From UBA877 sp034436335 (GTDB lineage: Bacteria > Chloroflexota > Anaerolineae > Anaerolineales > Villigracilaceae): a DNA stretch of 64,000 nucleotides. This document shows positions 24,108 to 30,725 of the stretch, in pieces (position 1 is the stretch's first letter; each line of letters begins with the position of its first letter). Where the stretch lies: NCBI GenBank assembly GCA_034436335.1, contig DAOTVO010000003.1:18547-82546 (forward strand). The letters are read 5' to 3'. A program made the position numbers and the translations under genes. The notes below the pieces were generated by a model, which saw nothing but the letters and a program-made list of their open reading frames with translations, was not told the origin of the DNA and ran no database searches.

Positions 24108-24164
24108 AAGTCGGATAATCGGGAGTTTGATAGAGCAGGCCGTCTGCGGGGGCAGGCGGCTTGT
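23939..24164. repeat. Long direct repeat, copy 1 (in place)
   Basis: 226 bp covering the end of the PLP enzyme gene and its terminator. It aligns without gaps to 26634-26859 at a constant offset of 2695, with about six or seven substitutions, nearly all after the stop codon. This intact copy keeps the coding frame. Confidence 0.93.
24139..24164 (+). terminator. Terminator of the PLP enzyme gene (copy 1)
   Basis: GCCGTCTGC (24139-24147) pairs with GCAGGCGGC (24152-24160), one T-G wobble, followed by TTGTTTGTTT. The same hairpin recurs at 26834. Confidence 0.8.
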
Positions 24165-24189
24165 TTGTTTGTGGGTTAGTTGAAAGAGG

Positions 24190-24195
24190 TATAAT
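24190..24195 (+). promoter_or_regulatory. -10 box, probable remnant of the duplicated promoter
   Basis: TATAAT after GTTAGTTGAAAGAGG resembles the promoter of the downstream amidase gene (26882-26887). It appears to be the left copy of the same host promoter, now facing the inserted R-M genes. Confidence 0.5.
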
Positions 24196-24221
24196 CGCTA
24201 TAGATTTGAAAACCAGGCCTT

Positions 24222-24345
24222 TTGCAAAGGTGAATCCACTGCAAAAACTCACCACAGAGAACACAGAGCGCACAGAGTTCTTCATAATGGTTTTCCGTGT
24301 ACTCTGTGCGCTCTATGGTAAACAGGCCTTTTTGCAGTAGAGTCA
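24222..24345. repeat. Imperfect inverted-repeat element before the methyltransferase gene
   Basis: Outer arms contain ACTGCAAAAA (about 24231-24246) and its inverse TTTTTGCAGT (about 24329-24338). Inner arms are AGAGCGCACAGAG (24265-24277) and CTCTGTGCGCTCT (24301-24313). The ACCACAGAGAACACAGAG style is a common mobile intergenic repeat, from memory. It lies in the leader of the R-M operon and could be an operator, a hairpin, or a small insertion. Confidence 0.6.
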
Positions 24346-24353
24346 AAGGTGCT

Positions 24354-25772
24354 ATGTCAGAGAGTCTTGACCTTGTAACCATCGAGGAAGCGGCGCAAAT
24401 TGTCGGGAAAACGCCGGCAAATATCCGCGACTATATTCAGCGCGGGCGCATTGGGAAATACAACGAAGAGGGCAAACCGATTCAGCGCGCCTCGAACGGT
24501 CATCTCAGGGTTTCGCTGAAAGAAATCAAAATCTTTCTCTCGCTTGTAGAGCAAGGTCTAGAAAAACACCACCATGCCGGTCTGCACCCGGAACTCGGTT
24601 TTTACAATCTTCCCGAACACCAGCGCACGAAGCACGTTCATCGTTTGCATCCCTATCTGGGCAAATTCATTCCACAACTTGTGGAGTGGTTCCTGGCCCG
24701 CTATTTCCAGCCCGATGACATCATCCTTGACCCCTTCATGGGTTCAGGAACGACTCTCGTCCAGGGAAACGAGATGAGGATGCACACCATCGGGATTGAT
24801 ATTTCTCCGTTCAATTGTCTCATCGCCAAAGTCAAAACGGCCAAATATGACGTTCTAAAAGCGCGCGCCGAAATTCTGGAAATTGAACGCCGTGTAACGA
24901 CCTTCTCGAAATACCTGACCCGCTCTCAAGAAGTCAATCTCTCGTTGTTCCCCGAAGAGCGGATGGACGACCTAAAAGAAAGCCTGCTCGAGGAATGTCA
25001 GAGCGACTACTTGCGTACTTGGTTTGCCCCTCGCGCTTTGCTTGAGATGCTTTACTATCGCCGACTGATTCCGCATTACGAGTATCAAGATTTACTGCGA
25101 GTAGTCCTAAGCCGTGCAGTTCGCTCTTCACGTCTCGTGCCGCATTATGATTTGGCTACGCCGAAAGCGCCTCTGCCCGTGGGCGAGCAATACTGGTGCC
25201 GCAAACACAATCGGTATTGTGAGCCGATTGACAACTGCATCACGAAAATTCACGCCTATAGCGAGGATACCGCCCGGCGTATTGCCCAATTTGACCGACT
25301 CCGCTCGGATAAGGTCGTCGCTGTCATTCAAGGCGACTCTCGAAAGGTGGATTTAAAGAAGGAATTGGCCAATTCTCCCATCTCAGGCCGATTGATTGAC
25401 GGGATTTTCACTTCGCCTCCCTATGTTGGGCAAATTGACTACCATGACCAACATATCTACGCCTATGAATTATTCGGCTTTCCTCGCCAGGATGAGTTGG
25501 AAATCGGGCCGAAAAAGAGAGGCAAGTCCAAACAGGCGCAACGAGAATACATCGAAGGAATCGCGGCGGTTTTTAGAAATGTGTTGCCCTTTGTAAAACC
25601 GGACGGCAAAATCTTTGTGGTTGCCAATGACCGCTTCCAACTTTACCCAGAAATCGCTCGTCTCAGCGGTTTGAAAATCGTAGATGAGTTCCACAGGGCA
25701 GTTACAAAACGCACCGAGCAAGGGGATGACCCGTATCAGGAAACGATCTTCTTGATGATGAAGGACGCCTGA
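24354..25772 (+). CDS. Type II DNA methyltransferase (probably N4-cytosine) with N-terminal HTH
   Basis: Modification half of an R-M system, 472 residues. Residues 1-65 resemble a MerR/excisionase-type helix-turn-helix (TIEEAAQIVGKTPANIRDYI), likely an autoregulatory DNA-binding part. SAM-binding motif I is DPFMGSGTT at 126-134; the catalytic motif IV TSPPY is at 353-357. The order I then IV with a long target-recognition region between is alpha-like, and SPPY favours m4C over m6A. AAAGG precedes the start. Base composition is visibly more A+T-rich than the neighbours, consistent with transfer. Confidence 0.9.
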   Translation: MSESLDLVTIEEAAQIVGKTPANIRDYIQRGRIGKYNEEGKPIQRASNGHLRVSLKEIKIFLSLVEQGLEKHHHAGLHPELGFYNLPEHQRTKHVHRLHPYLGKFIPQLVEWFLARYFQPDDIILDPFMGSGTTLVQGNEMRMHTIGIDISPFNCLIAKVKTAKYDVLKARAEILEIERRVTTFSKYLTRSQEVNLSLFPEERMDDLKESLLEECQSDYLRTWFAPRALLEMLYYRRLIPHYEYQDLLRVVLSRAVRSSRLVPHYDLATPKAPLPVGEQYWCRKHNRYCEPIDNCITKIHAYSEDTARRIAQFDRLRSDKVVAVIQGDSRKVDLKKELANSPISGRLIDGIFTSPPYVGQIDYHDQHIYAYELFGFPRQDELEIGPKKRGKSKQAQREYIEGIAAVFRNVLPFVKPDGKIFVVANDRFQLYPEIARLSGLKIVDEFHRAVTKRTEQGDDPYQETIFLMMKDA

Positions 25773-25773
25773 G

Positions 25774-26562
25774 ATGAGCCTTTCAAATACGCAGCGCTCT
25801 CAAATCACCGACCTTCTCACGGAAAAAATCAGGCAAAAATTAGCGGATTATTCGCCTGAGACCCAAAACATGCCATTTCATGTGCGCCTTTTAGGCAAAG
25901 ACAGAATGGCCTTGTTCTCTTTCATTCATTCGATTAACACGATGTTGGGTTCGTCGGTATTTGAGCAAGTAGCCGTTATTGTTGCTGCTCCTAACTTTCA
26001 AAAAGTCGTTTCCCAATACAAAGGGTTAGGAGACAGCCTTAGCGCTCACGCTGAAACTCTAATTCAAGACATTATGAATGGTTTGGAAAGAGGAGAGAAA
26101 CATCCTGATAAGTTGGCAGAAGTCAAAAAAATACTTCTTGTGGCGCAAAAAGCCCCTTTCAAAAAGATAAAGCGTCCCTGCGTAGATTTGTTCCTCATAG
26201 CCAATGATGGCACGGAATATTATTTCGATGTGAAGACGGCCAAACCGAATCTTGAAGGATTTGCCGACTTTAAGCGGAAAATTCTTGAGTGGGTGGCCGT
26301 TCGAGGCGCTACAGGCATTGCAGCGAAAAAAATCTATACAGGTCTCGCCATTCCCTACAACCCTTATGCCCCAAAACCTTACGCTCGTTGGACCTTACAA
26401 GGGATGCTCGACTTGCCTCACGAGATAAAAGTAGCCGAAGAATTTTGGGATTTTCTTGGCGGTCAGAAGACATACCGGGAATTGTTAGACGTTTTTGAAC
26501 AAGTGGGCATCCAATTGCGCCCAGAAATAGACGCCCGCTTCAGCGGTTTTGCGCCCAATTGA
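25774..26562 (+). CDS. TdeIII-like type II restriction endonuclease
   Basis: Restriction half, 262 residues. MPFHVRLLGKDRMALFSFIHS near 33-53, D138 and FDVKTAKPN (D152-V-K154) form the PD-(D/E)xK site, and EEFWDFLGG and VGIQLRPEID near the end match the TdeIII family as I remember it. TdeIII cuts GGNCC; whether this one does is unknown. It starts one base after the methyltransferase stop, so the two are co-translated. Low G+C and an unrelated style of codon use set it apart from the surrounding genes. Confidence 0.88.
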   Translation: MSLSNTQRSQITDLLTEKIRQKLADYSPETQNMPFHVRLLGKDRMALFSFIHSINTMLGSSVFEQVAVIVAAPNFQKVVSQYKGLGDSLSAHAETLIQDIMNGLERGEKHPDKLAEVKKILLVAQKAPFKKIKRPCVDLFLIANDGTEYYFDVKTAKPNLEGFADFKRKILEWVAVRGATGIAAKKIYTGLAIPYNPYAPKPYARWTLQGMLDLPHEIKVAEEFWDFLGGQKTYRELLDVFEQVGIQLRPEIDARFSGFAPN

Positions 26563-26633
26563 GCCCCGCTCACTTTTGCTTACCATGGACATCATCGAGC
26601 CGCTCGGCCTCCTGCCCTCGCCGCGCGACGCCC

Positions 26634-26859
26634 CCGCGTCCACAACCTGAAGTATTACACCTGGGTCGAGCAGCAGGGCAAGACTTACGAGGAAATCGTC
26701 CGCATGTGGAACGACCGCGACTACTGGAAAGGCGTGCAAGGCCAGGCCGAGGAGATTGACGCGCTCATCGAGGAGTTTAATGCCGAGGTGGGGTTGGTGT
26801 GAGAGTCGGATAGTCGGGAGTCGGCTAGAGCAGGCCGTCTGCGGGGGCAGGCGGCTTGT
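26634..26859. repeat. Long direct repeat, copy 2 (truncated gene end)
   Basis: Second copy of 23939-24164. It is preceded by unrelated sequence, so here the PLP gene is a 3' fragment without a start. With copy 1 it brackets about 2.47 kb that includes the R-M pair. Confidence 0.93.
26834..26859 (+). terminator. Terminator copy 2, after the R-M genes
   Basis: Same 9-bp stem as 24139-24160; here it can end the R-M transcript. Confidence 0.75.
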
Positions 26860-26881
26860 GTTTTTAGAGCAGGGTTGAGAG

Positions 26882-26887
26882 TATAAT
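26882..26887 (+). promoter_or_regulatory. -10 box of the NAD+ synthesis amidase gene
   Basis: TATAAT 21 bases before the ATG at 26909, giving a leader of about 15 bases with no Shine-Dalgarno. Confidence 0.55.
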
Positions 26888-26908
26888 TTGCGCACGAAAG
26901 ATTAACCC

Positions 26909-27763
26909 ATGCACATCACCCTCGCCCTTGCCCAAATCAACACCAAACTCGGCGACGTCCATGCCAACCTGGAAAAGCATCTCGCCCTGGCCGAGGAAGC
27001 ACATCAAAACGGAGCCGACCTGATCCTCTTCCCCGAACTTTCCCTGACCGGCTATGCGCTCCAGGACCTGACGCCGGCCGTCGCCTCGCTGAGCGAGGCC
27101 GAGAACCCCGTCTTCCGCCGCCTGCTGGAGGCCAGTCACGGCCTGGACATGGTGGTCGGTTTCGTGGACGAAGACCCGCGCCGCCGCTTCTACATCGCCT
27201 CGGCCTATCTCTCACGCGGCGAAATCGTTCACGTACATCACAAGGTGTACCTACCCACCTATGGGCTGTTTGATGAAGGCCGTTTCTTTGCTCCAGGCGA
27301 CTCGGTGCGCGCCTTTGACACCCGCTTTGGGCGCGCCGGCATGCTCATCTGCGAGGATTTTTGGCACGCCTCGCCCCCCTACCTCCTGTGGCAAGACGGC
27401 GCCGACCTGCTCCTCTTCTCTTCCGCCTCGCCCGGCCGCGGCCTGACCCCTGACCCCAAACCGGCCTCCTCGGCGTGGGTCGAACACATCAACCGCGCCT
27501 ACGCCAGCCTCTTCACCGTCTTCGCCGCCCACGCCAACCGTGTCGGCTTTGAGGACGGGCTGAATTTCTGGGGCGGCTCGACCGTCTTCGACCCGGATGG
27601 CAAACTGCTCGTCCAGGCGCCGTACTTCGAAGAGTCGCTGACCCTGTGCGAGATAGACCTAAATCAGTTGCACCGCACCCGCGCCCGCCTGCCGCTCCTG
27701 CGCGATGAAAAACCGGAATTGATGATGAAAGAAATAAGAAGAATCATCCAAAATGAAGAATAG
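26909..27763 (+). CDS. Nitrilase-fold amidohydrolase, probable glutaminase partner of NadE
   Basis: A 284-residue carbon-nitrogen hydrolase. The catalytic triad is visible: E43 (LFPELSLTGY), K112 (HHKVYLPTYGLFDE) and C148 (LICEDFWH). The sequence is close to the N-terminal glutaminase domain of glutamine-dependent NAD+ synthetase. The synthetase gene follows after 218 bp, so the pair probably does in two polypeptides what fused NadE does in one. Ammonia from glutamine would be passed to the synthetase. Confidence 0.88.
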   Translation: MHITLALAQINTKLGDVHANLEKHLALAEEAHQNGADLILFPELSLTGYALQDLTPAVASLSEAENPVFRRLLEASHGLDMVVGFVDEDPRRRFYIASAYLSRGEIVHVHHKVYLPTYGLFDEGRFFAPGDSVRAFDTRFGRAGMLICEDFWHASPPYLLWQDGADLLLFSSASPGRGLTPDPKPASSAWVEHINRAYASLFTVFAAHANRVGFEDGLNFWGGSTVFDPDGKLLVQAPYFEESLTLCEIDLNQLHRTRARLPLLRDEKPELMMKEIRRIIQNEE

Positions 27764-27784
27764 AATTGTAAAATGAAAATCTGT

Positions 27785-27932
27785 GTAACTGCCTACCCCA
27801 TGAGGCCGAACTTGTGAGTCGCAGCAAAAGACGCTAACTTTATCCGCAGATTGCAAAGATGTCGCCGATTTTCCCAATCTGCGTAATCTGCGACATCTGC
27901 GGATAATTTCCGAGACCAGGGTAGACCGTTAC
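27785..27932. mobile_element. MITE-like element, copy A
   Basis: 148 bp between GTAACTGCCTACCC (27785-27798) and an imperfect inverse GGGTAGACCGTTAC (27919-27932). Its reverse complement matches most of 49026-49193, including the CTGGTCTCGGAAATTATCCGC and CGTCTTTTGCTGCGA parts. There is no reading frame inside. It separates the amidase and synthetase genes. Confidence 0.85.
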
Positions 27933-27981
27933 GAATGCGATCTGTTATCCAAATTGCTCGAAATGGAACCCCTCCTTACAA

Positions 27982-28803
27982 ATGATTGACCTTTCTATCA
28001 ACGCCCCGCTCGTGCGCAAGATTCTGACTGAGTTCATTCGCTCGGAAATCACCCGCGCCGGTTTCAGCCGCGCCGTGGTCAACCTCTCCGGCGGGCTGGA
28101 TTCGGCCGTCTCCTGCATCCTGGCCGCCGAGGCTCTCGGCCCGCAAAACGTCCTCGCCCTGCGCCTGCCCTACAAGACCTCTTCCGCCGACTCCCTCGAA
28201 CACGCCCAGATGGTCATCGAGCAGACCGGCGTCCAAACGCGCACCATTTCCATCACCGAGATGGCCGACCCACTGATCGGCCTCGACCCGGAAATGTCCG
28301 CCGTCCGCAAGGGCAACATCATGGCCCGCCTGCGGATGATTGTCGCCTACGACCAATCGGAGGCGTTCAAGGGGCTGGTAGTCGGCACAGGCAACAAGAC
28401 CGAAATCCTTCTTGGCTATACGACACTCTACGGTGACTCGGCCTGCGCGCTGAATCCGCTTGGCGACCTCTACAAGACCCAGGTGCGTCAGCTGGCGCGC
28501 GAAATCGGCGTCCCCGAGGCGATCATCGCCAAGCCTCCCTCTGCCGACCTGTGGGCCGGTCAGACTGACGAGGGCGAACTCGGTTTCACCTACGCCGAGG
28601 TGGACAAACTGCTCTACCTGCTTGTGGACCAGCGTTACCGTCCCGAGGAATGCGTGGAGGCCGGTTTTGAGGAGAAGTTCGTGCGCGCGGTGATGGAACG
28701 AGTCCGCCGCAATCAATTCAAACGCGTCCTGCCGCCGATTGCCAAACTCTCCAACCGCACGGTTGGTTACGATTTTCTCTATCTGCGAGATTGGGGGACG
28801 TGA
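27982..28803 (+). CDS. nadE: NAD+ synthetase
   Basis: Amidates nicotinate adenine dinucleotide to NAD+. The 273-residue protein has the ATP-pyrophosphatase P-loop SGGLDSA at 36-42, GTGNKTEILLGY near 133-144 and KPPSADLWAGQTDE near 184-197. It is the ammonia-dependent length (about 270), with the glutaminase as a separate upstream gene. Clear ribosome-binding signals are lacking. Confidence 0.95.
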   Translation: MIDLSINAPLVRKILTEFIRSEITRAGFSRAVVNLSGGLDSAVSCILAAEALGPQNVLALRLPYKTSSADSLEHAQMVIEQTGVQTRTISITEMADPLIGLDPEMSAVRKGNIMARLRMIVAYDQSEAFKGLVVGTGNKTEILLGYTTLYGDSACALNPLGDLYKTQVRQLAREIGVPEAIIAKPPSADLWAGQTDEGELGFTYAEVDKLLYLLVDQRYRPEECVEAGFEEKFVRAVMERVRRNQFKRVLPPIAKLSNRTVGYDFLYLRDWGT

Positions 28804-28882
28804 TTCCAGTGTTCGTTGTTCAATATTCAGGTTCAGTCGTCAGTAGTCTATGGTTTCCGGTAAGCAGTAATCAGTGTGCGGC
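28804..28882. repeat. Degenerate heptamer repeats after nadE
   Basis: Runs of the CAGTNGTN, GTTCAGT and AATCAGT type over about 75 bp, like those near 0.65, 13.56 and 14.71 kb. Confidence 0.5.
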
Positions 28883-28936
28883 GTGTGGGAAAAGCGCGTC
28901 GCACAAATTTTCCACTATCGAGGACTCCCCCCTGCA

Positions 28937-30223
28937 ATGCAAATTCCCGCCGCTCTTCGCAATCCGCGTTACCGCGCGCTGTGGCTTGGACTGTTGATTT
29001 CCATCTCTGGATCGCAAATGCAGGTCGCCGCCCTGCACTGGCACATCCGCACGCTGACCGGCGAACCGAACCCGCTCGCTCTGGGCGGCATCGGGCTGGC
29101 GCGCATCCTGCCGGTGATTGTCTTCTCGTTCATCGGCGGGCCGCTGGCCGATACGTTCAACCGCCGCCGCATCCTCTTCATCACCCAGTCGGTCATGGCG
29201 CTGACAGCCCTGGCGCTCGCCGCGCTGACCTTTAGCGGACGCATCACGATTTGGTGGATTTATCTGCTGACGGCTATCCAGGCTGCGGCAGTCGCCTTCG
29301 ACGGCCCGGCGCGCCAGGCGATGATTCCCAATATTGTCGCCGCCCAGGATTTGCCAAGTGCGTTCAGTCTCTCTTCGATTGCCATGAACACGGGCAGTAT
29401 CGTCGGGCCGGCGCTGGCAGGCATCGTTATCGCCGGGCTGGGACAGGGATACACATACTTCTTCAACGCGGTCTCCTTCCTGGCCGTCATCATCGCTCTG
29501 ATTGTCATCGGGCGCGTTCCGCAGGACACGCGCTGCGCCCCCGGCGTGAATTTGAAAGCCGCTGCCGAGGGCTTCCGCTTTATTCTCTCGAAGCCGATCA
29601 TTCTCTCAACGATGTTGATGGACTTCGTCGCCACCTTCTTCGCCTCGGCCAACACGATGATGCCCATCGTAGCCAAAGACATTCTCAAGGTCGGCGAAAT
29701 CGGCTACGGCTGGCTCTCTTCGGCGCAATCGCTCGGCTCGGTGATGGCCGGATTGGTGATCTCGCAAATTCCAAAACTGCGCCGGCAGGGGGCGGTTTTT
29801 CTCGGAGCAGTGGCGTTTTTTGGACTCTCCACCATCCTCTTCGGCCTCTCGCCTCTGTTCGACATTCGGCCACACCCTCTTTTGGGCCTGAGCCCGGCCT
29901 TCTTAGCGGCCTTTCTCGCCCTGATGCTGATGGGCGCAGCCGATGCGGTCAGCACCATCATCCGTAATACCATCCGTCAATTGAACACCCCCGACCATAT
30001 TCGCGGGCGGATGGTTTCGGTCAACCAGATTTTTTTCCAGGGTGGGCCGCAACTGGGCGAGGTGGAGGCCGGAATCGTCGCCAGTTTGTTCGGCGTCCCG
30101 TTTGCCATCGTCAGCGGCGGGGTGGGATGTCTTATCGCAGCGGCGCTCATCGTGCTGAAGTGGCCCGAACTGCGCAAGTACAGCGGAGACGAGCCTCTGC
30201 ACCGCTTGGGCGCAGCAGGTTGA
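28937..30223 (+). CDS. MFS transporter (EntS/MacB-independent exporter type)
   Basis: A 428-residue member of the major facilitator superfamily with about ten to twelve transmembrane segments. GGPLADTFNRRRILF near 64-78 is the loop 2-3 motif (motif A: G..aD...rr). SLSSIAMNTGSIVGPALAG near 150-168 resembles motif C of exporters. It resembles the enterobactin exporter EntS group, but the substrate is unknown. Start 28937 is chosen, since the upstream extension runs through repeat sequence. Confidence 0.88.
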   Translation: MQIPAALRNPRYRALWLGLLISISGSQMQVAALHWHIRTLTGEPNPLALGGIGLARILPVIVFSFIGGPLADTFNRRRILFITQSVMALTALALAALTFSGRITIWWIYLLTAIQAAAVAFDGPARQAMIPNIVAAQDLPSAFSLSSIAMNTGSIVGPALAGIVIAGLGQGYTYFFNAVSFLAVIIALIVIGRVPQDTRCAPGVNLKAAAEGFRFILSKPIILSTMLMDFVATFFASANTMMPIVAKDILKVGEIGYGWLSSAQSLGSVMAGLVISQIPKLRRQGAVFLGAVAFFGLSTILFGLSPLFDIRPHPLLGLSPAFLAAFLALMLMGAADAVSTIIRNTIRQLNTPDHIRGRMVSVNQIFFQGGPQLGEVEAGIVASLFGVPFAIVSGGVGCLIAAALIVLKWPELRKYSGDEPLHRLGAAG

Positions 30224-30274
30224 CGGTCCCGCGACGCCCGTCCACAGGTTCCCCGACAATTTCAGAAAAAATAA

Positions 30275-30303
30275 TTGACTTCCGCTCCATTTTCTACTAT
30301 ACT
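30275..30303 (+). promoter_or_regulatory. Strong sigma-70-type promoter
   Basis: TTGACT (30275-30280), a 17-base spacer and TATACT (30298-30303). It is the best consensus promoter in the window. It drives a leader of about 100 bases before the SWIM gene. Confidence 0.75.
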
Positions 30304-30359
30304 GAGGAAAGAGTATCTGCTTATGCGAGTAATGATTTTCCATCTCGGCATATTTTCCT

Positions 30360-30389
30360 AAAGCACGTTGTTGTTGCGCGTGCTTTTTT
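30360..30389 (+). terminator. Terminator-like hairpin in the SWIM gene leader
   Basis: AAAGCACG (30360-30367) pairs with CGTGCTTT (30379-30386), followed by a T run. It lies between a strong promoter and the gene, so it is either an attenuator or the end of a small RNA of about 80 nt. Confidence 0.65.
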
Positions 30390-30413
30390 ATTTTCAAAAA
30401 AGGAGAGAAGCCT

Positions 30414-30656
30414 ATGGATTCAGGAATGATCGGCAAGATTCAGAAAGCTAAGCGTTACGCCCAAGAGCCGGAACGCTTCCACTTCGAAAGTCTCAGGGTC
30501 AGAATCGAGGGCGAAAACAATGCTCACCTCGTGGAACTCGTCAATGGGCATTGGAAGTGCGATTGCGACTTCTTCCAGAATCGGAAAGTCTGCACCCATA
30601 CCATGGCGCTGGAAGAACTCTTCAAGGAGAAAAATTTGCGGCTGGTCATCGAGTAA
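30414..30656 (+). CDS. SWIM zinc-finger protein (80 aa)
   Basis: A small protein with one SWIM motif: C49-x-C51, C60 and H62 (WKCDCDFFQNRKVCTH). SWIM domains bind zinc and mediate DNA or protein contacts. It stands alone, without the helicase or transposase domains that SWIM often accompanies. AAAGGAG is placed well before the start. The leader contains a terminator-like hairpin, so its expression may be attenuated. Confidence 0.88.
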   Translation: MDSGMIGKIQKAKRYAQEPERFHFESLRVRIEGENNAHLVELVNGHWKCDCDFFQNRKVCTHTMALEELFKEKNLRLVIE

Positions 30657-30673
30657 ATCGGCCTGTTCAACCG

Positions 30674-30699
30674 GCCTCCGGCGCACGCCGGAGGCTTTT
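30674..30699 (+). terminator. Terminator after the SWIM gene
   Basis: GCCTCCGGC (30674-30682), loop GCAC, GCCGGAGGC (30687-30695), then TTTT. Confidence 0.85.
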
Positions 30700-30711
30700 G
30701 CATTTCTTTGG

Positions 30712-30717
30712 TAAAAT
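30712..30717 (+). promoter_or_regulatory. -10 box giving a leaderless L,D-transpeptidase mRNA
   Basis: TAAAAT ends 8 bases before the ATG at 30726 and there is no Shine-Dalgarno. Confidence 0.5.
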
Positions 30718-30725
30718 TCTGACCT

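Larger units (their letters stand above)
26563..26908. other. Junction region downstream of the R-M genes
   Basis: No complete gene. It holds a short host-like open segment from ATG 26585 (MDIIEPLGLLPSPRDA) that is cut at about 26634, then the second copy of the PLP-enzyme 3' end with its terminator, then the promoter of the amidase gene. Confidence 0.7.

Noticed and set aside
24297..24353. Extended start of the R-M methyltransferase at GTG 24297
   Set aside because: The added residues translate the inverted-repeat element; the ATG at 24354 has a ribosome site and starts the HTH.
27785..27932. CRISPR-like or riboswitch interpretation of the 148-bp repeat
   Set aside because: Only two copies, inverted and far apart, with terminal inverted repeats; this fits a MITE-like element better.
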